Notes under the pieces: generated by a model
What the model saw: the letters and a program-made list of their open reading frames with translations, nothing else
Databases searched by the model: none
Told to the model about the DNA's origin: nothing
Shown: in pieces, positions 45,448 to 54,368 of the stretch
Layout of the letters: each line of letters opens with the position of its first letter
Position numbering within the stretch: position 1 is the stretch's first letter
Made by a program: the position numbers and the translations under genes
Assembly (NCBI GenBank): GCA_017993335.1
Contig: JAGOMX010000008.1
Coordinates: 1-55,623, forward strand
Direction of reading: 5' to 3'
DNA: 55,623 nt
DNA from: Alphaproteobacteria bacterium
GTDB taxonomy: Bacteria; Pseudomonadota; Alphaproteobacteria; JAGOMX01

Positions 45448-45609
45448 GTTTATATACCTAACTTACATATATCGTCTACCCCCTGGTTGTAACCGAAATA
45501 TTTAAAGAAGGCAACAATTCTTTGCGCAAAAAAACATATCAAGAAGGAAGAGAATAAAAAATCATGAATATGCATTGTATATTTTGATATTTAGGTAAAA
45601 AGTCTTATA

Positions 45610-47505
45610 ATGTATTTATATCTTTTAAAAAAATGCGCAATGAAAAATAAAAAAGATTATAGCCTGTATTCTCTTATCATCGGATCTGTTGGTGTTGTTT
45701 ATGGAGATATCGGCACAAGCCCTCTTTATGCTTTAAAGAGCTGCTTTTCTATTGGTGACTTACCCGTTACGCCGGAAAATATTATGGGATTGATCAGTAT
45801 TTTTATATGGTCCTTGCTTTTAATTGTGACACTTAAATACATCCATATGGTCATGCGTATAGACGATCACGGTGAAGGCGGCGTATTAATCTTATCGAAA
45901 ATATGCGAACGACTCCTGCCCCAGAAGAAGGCAATTATACCGATCATCATGGGAATTATTGGCGGGGCCCTGCTTTTTGGAGACGGTGTCATCACGCCGG
46001 CCATTTCGGTGCTGGGCGCCTTGGAGGGGCTACAATTAATTTCTCCTCTTTTTTCTCCCTATATCCTACTGCTCAGCTGTATAATTTTAACGGGGATTTT
46101 TTATATACAAAAATCAGGAAGTGGCATAATTGGCAGCTATTTTGGCCCTATCATGATCATCTGGTTTTTTACCATAGGCATTTTGGGAGCCCAGAGCATC
46201 TATCACACCCCATCCATTTTAATGGCATTTAACCCCTATTACGCTGTTCACTTCCTCATGCATAATAACTGGGTAGGATTTTTGGCTCTTGGGGGCACCA
46301 TTCTTGTGGTTACGGGGTCAGAAGCTATCTATGCAGACATGGGGCATTTTGGTCGCAAACCCATAACTATCAGTTGGACGTTTTTTGTGCTTCCCGCTTT
46401 GATACTTAATTATCTTGGTCAAGGCGCTATACTGCTGGAATCAGGGGAAAATATTTCCAACCCCTTTTATAATTTAGCCCCCTCATACCTGCTTTATCCC
46501 CTTATAGGATTATCCACCATGGCGACCATCATTGCCTCACAAGCGATCTTATCGGGAGTATTCTCCTTAACATGGCAAGCGATTATGTTAAATTATTTGC
46601 CTCGTATAAAAGTTATTCACACCTCCTCGTCCCAGTATGGTCAGGTGTTTGTCCCTGCAGTAAACCGTATTTTATTTTTCCTTACCCTTACGGCCGTCAT
46701 AACGTTTCGTTCTTCTGAAAACCTAGCGGTTGCCTATGGCCTGAGCGTGGCCGGATGCATGTGGATTACTACATGCCTGGTTAGTTACTATGCATACCAG
46801 CAATGGAAATGGCCCAAATGGCAATTATTCGCCTGGTTCACCCCCCTTATTCTGCTAGACACAATCTTTGTGATGACCAACCTGATAAAAATTGTAGAAG
46901 GCGCCTGGTACACGGTCCTCGTTACGTCCTTTATCTCCTATTTAGTCTTTGTCTGGATTAAAGGCAGCGAAGTATTAGAGGAACAAAAAGTAGCCCCATC
47001 TATCGGTTTAAAAAGCTATTTGACTCTTCATGAGAAAGAAAACCAAACCAGAATACCCGGCACAGCCGTCTTCATGACGAGATTTCCAGATAAAGTTCCT
47101 AACTCACTGATGATCCATTTACATCACAATAAATACCTGCATCGGAAATTAATTTTTATCTCTATACTCGTCTTAAGCAAACCTAAAACCAATGGAGAGG
47201 ATAAGTTTTCTTCAACAAAACTTAACCGCCACACATACGTTATTAAGGCCAACTTTGGTTTTATGGAAGTCCCCAGCTTACGTAAAATAATGAATTGGGC
47301 GAAAGAGCATGGCATAGTTGGTGAACACGAAGACATTTCTTTCTTTTTAAGCAAGGGGATTCCCGTCCCCTCACCTCGATCCGCCTTAAGCGGCTTTGGC
47401 GAGAATTTGTATATTTACCTGTCTAAAAACTCTTTATCAGCTTATGAATTTTACAACATCCCCTATCACAAAGTCATAGAACTGGGTGTGCGGTATAAAA
47501 TATAG
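45610..47505 (+). CDS. kup: Kup low-affinity potassium transporter
   Basis: The product has 631 residues, full length. Family motifs: GSVGVVYGDIGTSPLYALKS, DDHGEGGVLILSKI, GALLFGDGVITPAISVLGA, GSEAIYADMGHFG and YLGQGA. About 12 transmembrane segments precede a C-terminal cytoplasmic domain of ~200 residues. It is a K+/H+ symporter. No strong ribosome site precedes the ATG at 45610; MKNKKDYS at 45640 is an equally possible start. Confidence 0.95.
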   Translation: MYLYLLKKCAMKNKKDYSLYSLIIGSVGVVYGDIGTSPLYALKSCFSIGDLPVTPENIMGLISIFIWSLLLIVTLKYIHMVMRIDDHGEGGVLILSKICERLLPQKKAIIPIIMGIIGGALLFGDGVITPAISVLGALEGLQLISPLFSPYILLLSCIILTGIFYIQKSGSGIIGSYFGPIMIIWFFTIGILGAQSIYHTPSILMAFNPYYAVHFLMHNNWVGFLALGGTILVVTGSEAIYADMGHFGRKPITISWTFFVLPALILNYLGQGAILLESGENISNPFYNLAPSYLLYPLIGLSTMATIIASQAILSGVFSLTWQAIMLNYLPRIKVIHTSSSQYGQVFVPAVNRILFFLTLTAVITFRSSENLAVAYGLSVAGCMWITTCLVSYYAYQQWKWPKWQLFAWFTPLILLDTIFVMTNLIKIVEGAWYTVLVTSFISYLVFVWIKGSEVLEEQKVAPSIGLKSYLTLHEKENQTRIPGTAVFMTRFPDKVPNSLMIHLHHNKYLHRKLIFISILVLSKPKTNGEDKFSSTKLNRHTYVIKANFGFMEVPSLRKIMNWAKEHGIVGEHEDISFFLSKGIPVPSPRSALSGFGENLYIYLSKNSLSAYEFYNIPYHKVIELGVRYKI

Positions 47506-47521
47506 CCCCATATCTAAGGCA

Positions 47522-47541
47522 CAGGACCTACGTATGAATTT
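47522..47541. repeat. diverged copy of the MITE end
   Basis: CAGGACCTACGTATGAATTT resembles the MITE terminal repeat CAGGGCCTACGCATGAAAAA (five differences in 20). It is possibly the remnant of an older copy just upstream. Confidence 0.45.
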
Positions 47542-47631
47542 AATTGATTACAACTGGGAATAGTTTCATCCAACGTCATATCTGGACGGTGGTTTTAATG
47601 GGCCACCCTATGGTTTTTCATGTGTATCCCT

Positions 47632-47845
47632 CAGGGCCTACGCATGAAAAATTTAAAGAGGAAGGGCCTCCCACACCTGTCACACCTGCGAAGGCAGGTG
47701 TCCAGCGAAAACTATGCGTTGCGAAGCAACACTTTATTTATTAATGTAAAACGATTATAAGGAGCCTCTGCGAGGCACATGTTGCGCTGGACACCTGCCT
47801 TCGCAGGTGTGACAGGTTCTGTGTATTTTTCATGCGTAGGCCCTG
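47632..47845. mobile_element. MITE with perfect inverted ends and 10-bp target duplication
   Basis: 214 bp. Both ends carry a perfect 21-bp inverted repeat beginning CAGGGCCTACGCATGAAAAA. The element is flanked directly by GTGTATCCCT at 47622-47631 and 47846-47855. Inside, a perfect 32-bp inverted repeat (CCTGTCACACCTGCGAAGGC... at 47680-47711 and its complement at 47789-47820) folds the element into a long hairpin. No ORF; it must move with a transposase supplied elsewhere. Confidence 0.88.
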
Positions 47846-47883
47846 GTGTATCCCTGCATCTTTCTTGCCTTCTTCTTCGAATT

Positions 47884-47916
47884 CGACTAATATGGATTTA
47901 CATTCCATATTAGTCG
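47884..47916. promoter_or_regulatory. 13-bp perfect palindrome before the AAA/DUF4143 gene
   Basis: CGACTAATATGGA (47884-47896) and TCCATATTAGTCG (47904-47916) with a 7-base loop. It lies 4-10 bp before the ATG. A second gene of the same family has a comparable palindrome, so it is probably a family-linked operator or RNA hairpin (inference). Confidence 0.7.
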
Positions 47917-47920
47917 GGGC

Positions 47921-49153
47921 ATGCTCATGGCACATATAATTAGAACTCTATCTGCTACAATCAATCAAGTTTCCAAAGTTTTTCCTGTGCTCCTTTTAAC
48001 TGGGCCGCGCCAGGTTGGCAAGACCACCTTACTTGAAGATTGTGCAGATTCTGAGAGGCGCTACGTAACCCTGGACGATCTAGAGCAAAGAAACCTTGCT
48101 CGTACAGATCCGGCACTATTTTTACAAACACATAAACCTCCCGTTATCATAGATGAAATCCAATATGCCCCACAACTTTTTAGCGCAATCAAAATTATTG
48201 TGGATAAAGAAAAAAAACCAGGCTCATTTTGGTTAACTGGATCCCAAAAGTTTCATTTAATGCAAGGAATCTCTGAAACCTTAGCCGGGCGAGTGGCTAT
48301 TCTTGATTTATTGGGACTCTCCCAGATAGAAATGATGGAAAAAGGTCAAGAGTCTAGACCTTTTATACCTACAAGAGAATGGATAGACAAAGCCGAGACG
48401 ACAGCGACTGAAATGGACCTTATGGATATTTATCAAGCGATTTGGCGAGGCTCCTTTCCTGCGGTAGCTCTGAACCAAGACATATCATGGGATATTTTCT
48501 ACAGCTCCTACATCCAAACATACATTCAAAGAGATGTTCGTGATTTAACTCGTGTCGGCGATGAAATGACCTTTATGAGATTTCTAAAAGTAGCCGCAGC
48601 AAGAACAGGTCAGTTGATCAACTATGCAGACATAGCAAGAGATATAGATGTGGATACAAAAACAATCAAGTCGTGGCTGTCCATTTTAGAAGCATCAGGG
48701 TTGGTATATATATTACAACCCTATCACAACAATGTAACAAACCGGATGATCAAGACACCTAAACTTTATTTTCTGGATACAGGGCTTTGTTCTTATCTAA
48801 CGCAATGGTCCACACCAGAAGCACTAGAAGCCGGAGCAATGTCTGGTGCCATTCTTGAAACTTATATGCTGTCTCAAATCATAAAAAGCTATTGGCATAA
48901 TGGCAAGGCTGCAAATTTCTATTTCTATCGAGACAAGGAACAAAGAGAAATTGATTTGTTAATCGAGCAAGACGGAAAACTCTTTCCAATCGAATTCAAA
49001 AAATCAGCAAGCCCTAGCACGAATGCGACTAAAAGTTTTTCTGTATTAGAAAAAATCGCTCTTCCTATTGGGCCTGGAGCCGTGGTTTGTCTGAAAAAGT
49101 CAGCGATGCCCATCTCCAGAGATGTGATGATTATCCCGGTTGAATATCTATAA
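47921..49153 (+). CDS. AAA ATPase with DUF4143 domain
   Basis: The product has 410 residues (MAHIIRT at 47927 is an alternative start). N-terminal AAA_14: Walker A LLTGPRQVGKTTLLED, Walker B PPVIIDEIQYAP, sensor FWLTGSQKFHLM. C-terminal DUF4143 (YIQRDVRDLTRVGDEM, winged helix TGQLINYADIARDIDVD, RMIKTPKLYFLDTGLCSYL), ending in a PDDEXK-like REIDLLIEQDGKLFPIEFKK. The family is widespread and of unknown function; it is often found in mobile or variable regions. Confidence 0.9.
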   Translation: MLMAHIIRTLSATINQVSKVFPVLLLTGPRQVGKTTLLEDCADSERRYVTLDDLEQRNLARTDPALFLQTHKPPVIIDEIQYAPQLFSAIKIIVDKEKKPGSFWLTGSQKFHLMQGISETLAGRVAILDLLGLSQIEMMEKGQESRPFIPTREWIDKAETTATEMDLMDIYQAIWRGSFPAVALNQDISWDIFYSSYIQTYIQRDVRDLTRVGDEMTFMRFLKVAAARTGQLINYADIARDIDVDTKTIKSWLSILEASGLVYILQPYHNNVTNRMIKTPKLYFLDTGLCSYLTQWSTPEALEAGAMSGAILETYMLSQIIKSYWHNGKAANFYFYRDKEQREIDLLIEQDGKLFPIEFKKSASPSTNATKSFSVLEKIALPIGPGAVVCLKKSAMPISRDVMIIPVEYL

Positions 49154-49277
49154 GAACCGGCACAAGACATAAAAAAATAAAAAAATGCGTCATCTATTAA
49201 GAGATGTTTACCGGTTAGAAATATGTTATGTACTATCCTAATAAGAACGCACAAAACGCCACTGGAAAAGTTTTTGC

Positions 49278-50633
49278 ATGAGTAACTCTGTTTATATAAC
49301 ACATAAAAATCAACTGATTGAACATCTGGAGCAGGGCAGCAAACCAGCCGCATCATGGCGTATTGGCACGGAAAACGAGCAGCTTATTTTTCAAAACAAA
49401 ACTTTGCAACGGGCCCCTTATGAAGGCCTCTCTGGTATCGCTAAAGTCCTCGAGAGTTTTGAAAATAATGGCTGGCAGCCTATCTATGACCGCAACAAAA
49501 TAATCGCTGTGAAAAAAAACCAAGCCAGCATCACACTGGAGCCTGCTGGTCAGTTTGAACTTTCTGGTGCACCGCTAAAAAATATTCATGAATGCGCCGA
49601 GGAATTGAACAGCTATCACACAGAACTCTACGGTTATTTACAAGATTTAGATCTCTCGCTTTTCAGTCAAGGCATGGATCCAAAAACTGCACGCGAACAC
49701 ATGCCATGGATGCCGAAGCAACGATATGCCATTATGAAAAGATACATGCCCACCCGGGGCAATCATGGATTGGACATGATGACAGCCACCACTACCGTCC
49801 AAACGAATTTAGATTATGGGTCCGAGGCAGACTTAGGCCTTAAATTCAAAGTCTCTATGGCTTTGCAACCGATTATCACGGGCATGTTTGCTAACTCGCC
49901 CTTACGCCACGGGCAGCTTAACGGATTTAAAAGCTACCGCGCCCATATCTGGCAGGATACCGACCCAGATCGATGCGGCTTATTACCCTTTGCTTTTGAG
50001 GAGCCCTTTTCGTTTGAAAAGTACGTGGATTACATCTTGGATGTGCCTATGTATTTTGTCTATCGTGACGGCGTATATATGGATCATGCGGGACATTCTT
50101 TCCGTGACTTCATGCAAGGGAACTTGCCCGGCATGGAAGGACAACTACCCCTCATGCAAGATTTCACGGACCATATGACAACAGCATTTCCCGAGGTCCG
50201 CATCAAGCAATACATAGAAATGCGCGGCGCCGATTCTGGACCTAAAGAACACATCAACGCCCTTTCTGCTCTATGGACAGGTTTGCTTTATGATGCGGAT
50301 ACTCTGATGGAAACCTACCAGTGGATTAAAGAATGGCGCCATGATGAATGCAAGCAATTGCTTTTAAGAACAGCCCAACACGGCACACAAACAATCTTTC
50401 AAGAAAAACCCCTCCATGTATTTATCCAAAAAATACTAGAATTGGCAACACAAGGACTTAACCGCCGAAACGTCCTCAACGCAAACAACCAAGATGAATC
50501 TATCTATTTAGATTACTTGAAAGAACTAAACAAAAATAACCAATGCCCCGCCGATCGCTCCATAGACATCTTTAGGCAAAACAGCCACCTACATATAGAC
50601 GAATATTTGACGCACTTCCTACACACTGTATAA
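49278..50633 (+). CDS. gshA: glutamate-cysteine ligase (GCS2 family)
   Basis: The product has 451 residues. GCS2/plant-type enzyme used by alphaproteobacteria: SWRIGTENEQLIF, SITLEPAGQFELSGAPL, MPKQRYAIMKRYMP, TTVQTNLDYGSEADLGLKF and IEMRGADSGP. It makes gamma-glutamylcysteine, the first step of glutathione synthesis. The last 19 bases of coding sequence plus the following A-run recur at 51312-51335. Confidence 0.94.
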   Translation: MSNSVYITHKNQLIEHLEQGSKPAASWRIGTENEQLIFQNKTLQRAPYEGLSGIAKVLESFENNGWQPIYDRNKIIAVKKNQASITLEPAGQFELSGAPLKNIHECAEELNSYHTELYGYLQDLDLSLFSQGMDPKTAREHMPWMPKQRYAIMKRYMPTRGNHGLDMMTATTTVQTNLDYGSEADLGLKFKVSMALQPIITGMFANSPLRHGQLNGFKSYRAHIWQDTDPDRCGLLPFAFEEPFSFEKYVDYILDVPMYFVYRDGVYMDHAGHSFRDFMQGNLPGMEGQLPLMQDFTDHMTTAFPEVRIKQYIEMRGADSGPKEHINALSALWTGLLYDADTLMETYQWIKEWRHDECKQLLLRTAQHGTQTIFQEKPLHVFIQKILELATQGLNRRNVLNANNQDESIYLDYLKELNKNNQCPADRSIDIFRQNSHLHIDEYLTHFLHTV

Positions 50634-50638
50634 AAAAA
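50615..50638. repeat. 24-bp direct repeat, copy 1 (end of gshA)
   Basis: CTTCCTACACACTGTATAAA plus four more A, spanning the gshA stop codon. Identical to 51312-51335. Confidence 0.85.
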
Positions 50639-50673
50639 ATGCACCCACCAATCTTTATAGCTTGTGAGGGGTT

Positions 50674-50815
50674 GAGACCATTTCAAAACGTCTTTTTTGG
50701 GTGATTTCGTCGTCAAGGTTCCGCTTCCGGTACTCACGTACGAAGAGGTACGCTGCACTCCGGTTCTCACCTTTCCTATAAATCCCTCCAAAAAAGCCAG
50801 TTTTGAAATGGCCTC
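50674..50815. repeat. 142-bp palindromic repeat element
   Basis: Outer arms GAGACCATTTCAAAAC and GTTTTGAAATGGCCTC pair with one mismatch, then TTTTTTGG/CCAAAAAA. The inner part has the CGTACGAAGAGGTACG type hairpin. Palindromes of this look are common in Rickettsiales/Holosporales genomes (Rickettsia palindromic elements). No gene inside. Confidence 0.7.
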
Positions 50816-50943
50816 GGATTATAACAAAGGTAAATATTGGGTTTGGTTTTTCCATAAAATGGAAAACAGCTAATCTATTCAATTTGACAGATTTTAAATT
50901 TAATAATAGATTGCTTTCTGTAAATGATTTTTAGGTATGTTTT

Positions 50944-51261
50944 ATGATTGAGTCACACCCTATTTGTATTAACATGTTCAGCGTTTCATTATTGTTATTT
51001 CTGATGGGTTTTTGTTTTTTTAAGTTTATTAAAAAAGCACCTCAGAGAGGTTTATTGGCTATGGCGGGATTGTGCATACCCCAGGGAATGGCTTGCCATA
51101 TCATTTATATAAGCAGCCCGTACGGGATAAATTCAGCCGGAGAACTCCAAGAACGATTTTATCTTGTTGGTGGGGGATTCTTGTTATACCTGATCAGTGT
51201 GGGTTTGTTGACCCTTTGGCTCGCTTTGAGGGGCGCAACAAGGCTTTTGGCCGCAAGATAA
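50944..51261 (+). CDS. small membrane protein, hypothetical
   Basis: The product has 105 residues with three hydrophobic segments: MFSVSLLLFLMGFCFFKFI, GLLAMAGLCIPQGMACHIIY and FLLYLISVGLLTLWLALRGA. AGG lies 8 bases before the ATG. Not recognised. It lies inside the segment bounded by the 24-bp direct repeat, so it may have come in with it. Confidence 0.55.
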   Translation: MIESHPICINMFSVSLLLFLMGFCFFKFIKKAPQRGLLAMAGLCIPQGMACHIIYISSPYGINSAGELQERFYLVGGGFLLYLISVGLLTLWLALRGATRLLAAR

Positions 51262-51311
51262 ATCAAACAAGGCCAACGCCAGAAAAAGATCCAAACATCT
51301 ACGATGAAAAT

Positions 51312-51335
51312 CTTCCTACACACTGTATAAAAAAA
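51312..51335. repeat. 24-bp direct repeat, copy 2
   Basis: Identical to 50615-50638 (end of gshA). It lies immediately before the HPF terminator hairpin. Confidence 0.85.
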
Positions 51336-51366
51336 CGCCGCTAATCATAAAGACTAGCGGCGTTTC
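51330..51366 (-). terminator. rho-independent terminator of the HPF gene
   Basis: On the minus strand ACGCCGCTA and TAGCGGCGT form a 9-bp GC-rich stem followed by TTTTTTT. It starts 13 bp after the hpf stop. Confidence 0.88.
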
Positions 51367-51378
51367 TGTAAAATAGGT

Positions 51379-51945
51379 TTATTCGTTAGGATCAACCCAG
51401 CCGATATTTCCATCGGCGCGTCGATAGACCATATTTAGCTTTCCATGTCCTACATTATAAAACATCATGGCATTCTGTTGCGCCAGATCCAAACGCATAA
51501 CAGCCTCACCAACGGTTAGAGTTGGCACCTCAGCCTTTAACTCGGCAATAACGGGAGGCGCTAGCGAGTCTGATTTGTCCAAGTCAGGCTCCTCTGCGCT
51601 TAAAACATAGTACTGTGCCTCTGGCAAAGTTTTATAACCAGAATGCTTCGTATGAGCGGCCAGACGTCTTTTTTGACGGCGGATTCTCTCTGTTAACAAA
51701 TTCAAGGTATTCTCAAAAGCAATATAGGCATCGTCGCCTGAGGCATGCCCTCTGATCACAACCCCATGACTGGGATGATAGGCAACATCGACTCTAAACG
51801 CATACGAAACCTCTTTAGAAAGCTGAACATTCACCTCTAACGGCTCGATCATATGTTTCTTATTAAAGGCCTCAAGACTTTCTTTGACGTGCTGAGACAA
51901 GGCTTCACTAATCTCTAAATGCAGACCGCTGATGACTAATTGCAT
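51379..51945 (-). CDS. hpf: ribosome hibernation promoting factor, long form
   Basis: The product has 188 residues. N-terminal HPF/RaiA fold (MQLVISGLHLEISEALSQHV, VDVAYHPSHGVVIRGHASGDDAYIAF, ERIRRQKRRLAAH). C-terminal dimerisation domain ends DLAQQNAMMFYNVGHGKLNM. The long form dimerises 70S ribosomes into inactive 100S particles in stationary phase. Start preceded by GAAGGAGGTAG. Confidence 0.93.
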   Translation of the reverse strand: MQLVISGLHLEISEALSQHVKESLEAFNKKHMIEPLEVNVQLSKEVSYAFRVDVAYHPSHGVVIRGHASGDDAYIAFENTLNLLTERIRRQKRRLAAHTKHSGYKTLPEAQYYVLSAEEPDLDKSDSLAPPVIAELKAEVPTLTVGEAVMRLDLAQQNAMMFYNVGHGKLNMVYRRADGNIGWVDPNE

Positions 51946-52177
51946 AGACTACCTCCTTCGTAAATTATTTTATTATTTTAAATAAATTCGAAAACATCTA
52001 CCTTTCATTATAACAAACTTTGTTATGAAATTCTCTATATTTCCAAAAAATTTTCTAATTAAGGCATTCGAGACAAAACGTAAACCCTTTAGACATAATT
52101 TGTACACCAACCCTTCATATAGTTCACGTTAAATAGGAATTGTACATTCCAATAGAATCAACGAGGGAGGATATCAC

Positions 52178-52834
52178 ATGAAAAACATGCCATACTTAAT
52201 GACCATAGGCTTTATCATGCTTTGCACATCTGCGGTCAGCAGCCTCGCCTCTAAAGACAATGATTTATTCACCAGCGAGGCCGCCGTGCAGGCCTTAAAG
52301 ACACCCTTTAAGTTGCCTATGATTTTTAAAACGGAAACCGGCAATCTTTCGGTTACGTTTAACAATGATCCTCATGAAGAAGATCTTAGCTATATGCGGG
52401 CACACAATTTAAAAAGTCCATCAGACTTTATGAAGCTGTCTCATAATCAAGTGCTGCGAAGTATGGAGGTTTTGGCCGCACAAGACAACCCCACACTGGA
52501 GCCAACTGTCGATAACAATACAAATGTGGAGGGCACGGAGGCTGCAAATAAAAAACTTAAGCTTTGCCAAGACAACCCCATATACCCAATGGCTTTCCAA
52601 AAACTGGAGTACGTTTACTATAATAAATTTGCCCTACCCCATAGCGTCCTGACACTTGAATGGTTGTTTGTCGAGGCCACAAGCCCACAATATGAAAATG
52701 AATTATCCATCTTTGAGAAAAAAGCTGACTTCTATACCTACGCCATCAATAGTTTCAAGGAAAAACTACAGAAAATCGCCGAAGAAATCGATGAGAAAAA
52801 CTTTCAACACATTCGCCGCGCTATGTACCTTTAA
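52178..52834 (+). CDS. secreted hypothetical protein
   Basis: The product has 218 residues. A strong ribosome site (GGGAGG) precedes the ATG. The signal peptide MKNMPYLMTIGFIMLCTSAV ends near SSLAS. The mature part is acidic in the middle and helical at the end (FKEKLQKIAEEIDEKNFQHI). No family recognised. Confidence 0.7.
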   Translation: MKNMPYLMTIGFIMLCTSAVSSLASKDNDLFTSEAAVQALKTPFKLPMIFKTETGNLSVTFNNDPHEEDLSYMRAHNLKSPSDFMKLSHNQVLRSMEVLAAQDNPTLEPTVDNNTNVEGTEAANKKLKLCQDNPIYPMAFQKLEYVYYNKFALPHSVLTLEWLFVEATSPQYENELSIFEKKADFYTYAINSFKEKLQKIAEEIDEKNFQHIRRAMYL

Positions 52835-52880
52835 GATGCGCCACCAGCGATAGGATTTAACTTTACATTTCAATTAATCT

Positions 52881-52924
52881 GGACTACACTCCAAATATAA
52901 GCCGATAAATCTGGAGTGTAGTCC
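52881..52924. promoter_or_regulatory. 13-bp perfect palindrome before the second AAA/DUF4143 gene
   Basis: GGACTACACTCCA (52881-52893) and TGGAGTGTAGTCC (52912-52924) with an 18-base loop. It shares only the GACTA motif with the palindrome before the first DUF4143 gene, but arm length and placement are the same. Confidence 0.7.
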
Positions 52925-52971
52925 TGAAGCCTGATTATTTATATGAAATTTATCGAGGTCTACTAGAGGGG

Positions 52972-54135
52972 GTGGTTACAGCTAAAAACCGCTACCTATT
53001 CAATGAAATCGACCTTAGCAACAGGCTCACAGGAATTGTTGGAGCACGTGGCGTTGGAAAAACGACATTAATGCTACAACTGATTAAACAAAAGCTACCC
53101 AAGAACAGAAAAGCCTTTTATGTGTCCGCAGACAACATTTATTTTCAAGAGGCCAGACTATTCGAATTTATTGCAGACCTGTATCGTTATCAAGGAATTG
53201 ATTTCTTCTTTATTGATGAAATTCATCGCTACCCAAATTGGGATCAAGAACTAAAAAATATATACGACTCATTCCCTAATATTCATGTGGTTTTTTCAGG
53301 AAGCTCCAGCATTGACTTAGTAAAAGGAAGTTACGATCTTTCACGTCGCGCCAGACTACATACTTTATATGGTCTGTCATTTCGAGAATATTTAAACTTT
53401 ACACAAGACAGGAAAGAATCAGTAATTTCATTTGACGATCTGATACATCACACGGATGAAATCTCCAATACCTTATCCAAAATACCCATGATCCTGGGGC
53501 ATTTTCAAGACTATCTCGCCCACGGATATTATCCTTATTACGAAGAGGATCCCCAGGGATTTTATGAGAGAATACACCAAACTATCGACAAGGCCATATA
53601 TCAGGATATTGCCAACTTTTATCAATTAAAAACTCAAAGCCTCGTACACTTCAAACGCATCCTTAATTTTCTTGCGACAATTCCACCTGGGGAAATGTCC
53701 GTCAACAATCTCGCCAAAAACTTGCATATTGACAACAAAACGTCACAATTCTATTTAGAAATATTGTCAGAAATTATGCTCATTCGAATCGTTACCACCC
53801 AAGAAGGTGGAAATAAATTGCTGCGCTTACCCAGCAAAGCCTTTATCGATAATACGACACTACTCACGGCACTCAATAACTACTTAGGAGAAAGCCTATC
53901 CATAGGCACGACCCGAGAACTTTTCTTCCTACAATCGACCGAAAGCGCTCATCTGCCTGTTTTTTACAGTACATTGGGGGACTACACGATCCAGCAATAT
54001 ATTTTTGAAATCGGTGGAAAAAACAAAACACGACATCAAATAAAAGACAAACAACACGCCTATCTCGTCAAAGACGATATTTTACATCCAACCGCAAACA
54101 CAATCCCACTTTATTTATTTGGGTTTTTGTATTAA
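52972..54135 (+). CDS. AAA ATPase with DUF4143 domain
   Basis: The product has 387 residues from the GTG at 52972, but the frame stays open upstream to 52909 and reads LKPDYLYEIYRGLLEG, which looks like real protein. A non-standard start (CTG at 52924, at the edge of the palindrome) or a mutated start is likely. Walker A GIVGARGVGKTTLMLQ, Walker B IDFFFIDEIHRYPNW, sensor VVFSGSSSIDL, then DUF4143 with a winged helix (GEMSVNNLAKNLHIDNKTS). It ends in ...TRHQIKDKQHAYLVKDD. Only remotely similar to the ATPase at 47921. Confidence 0.85.
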   Translation: MVTAKNRYLFNEIDLSNRLTGIVGARGVGKTTLMLQLIKQKLPKNRKAFYVSADNIYFQEARLFEFIADLYRYQGIDFFFIDEIHRYPNWDQELKNIYDSFPNIHVVFSGSSSIDLVKGSYDLSRRARLHTLYGLSFREYLNFTQDRKESVISFDDLIHHTDEISNTLSKIPMILGHFQDYLAHGYYPYYEEDPQGFYERIHQTIDKAIYQDIANFYQLKTQSLVHFKRILNFLATIPPGEMSVNNLAKNLHIDNKTSQFYLEILSEIMLIRIVTTQEGGNKLLRLPSKAFIDNTTLLTALNNYLGESLSIGTTRELFFLQSTESAHLPVFYSTLGDYTIQQYIFEIGGKNKTRHQIKDKQHAYLVKDDILHPTANTIPLYLFGFLY

Positions 54136-54368
54136 GCCTCCCCAAAACGAGAGAAAATCTCAACCCACCTATAACGCAAGAAGATGGGGCAAGGTTTTGA
54201 AAATATTTTAGTTTTAGGCCAATCCCCACGATGCGAACAACTCACTTTTAGGAAAATGCTAGCACAGCCTAGGAAAAAAGGCAGTTTGTGTGCATTATTT
54301 GCTGGATTTTCTCTAAAAAAGTGTCCAATATCATATTGTCTTTAATCCATACGTAGAAAGGTACTCTT

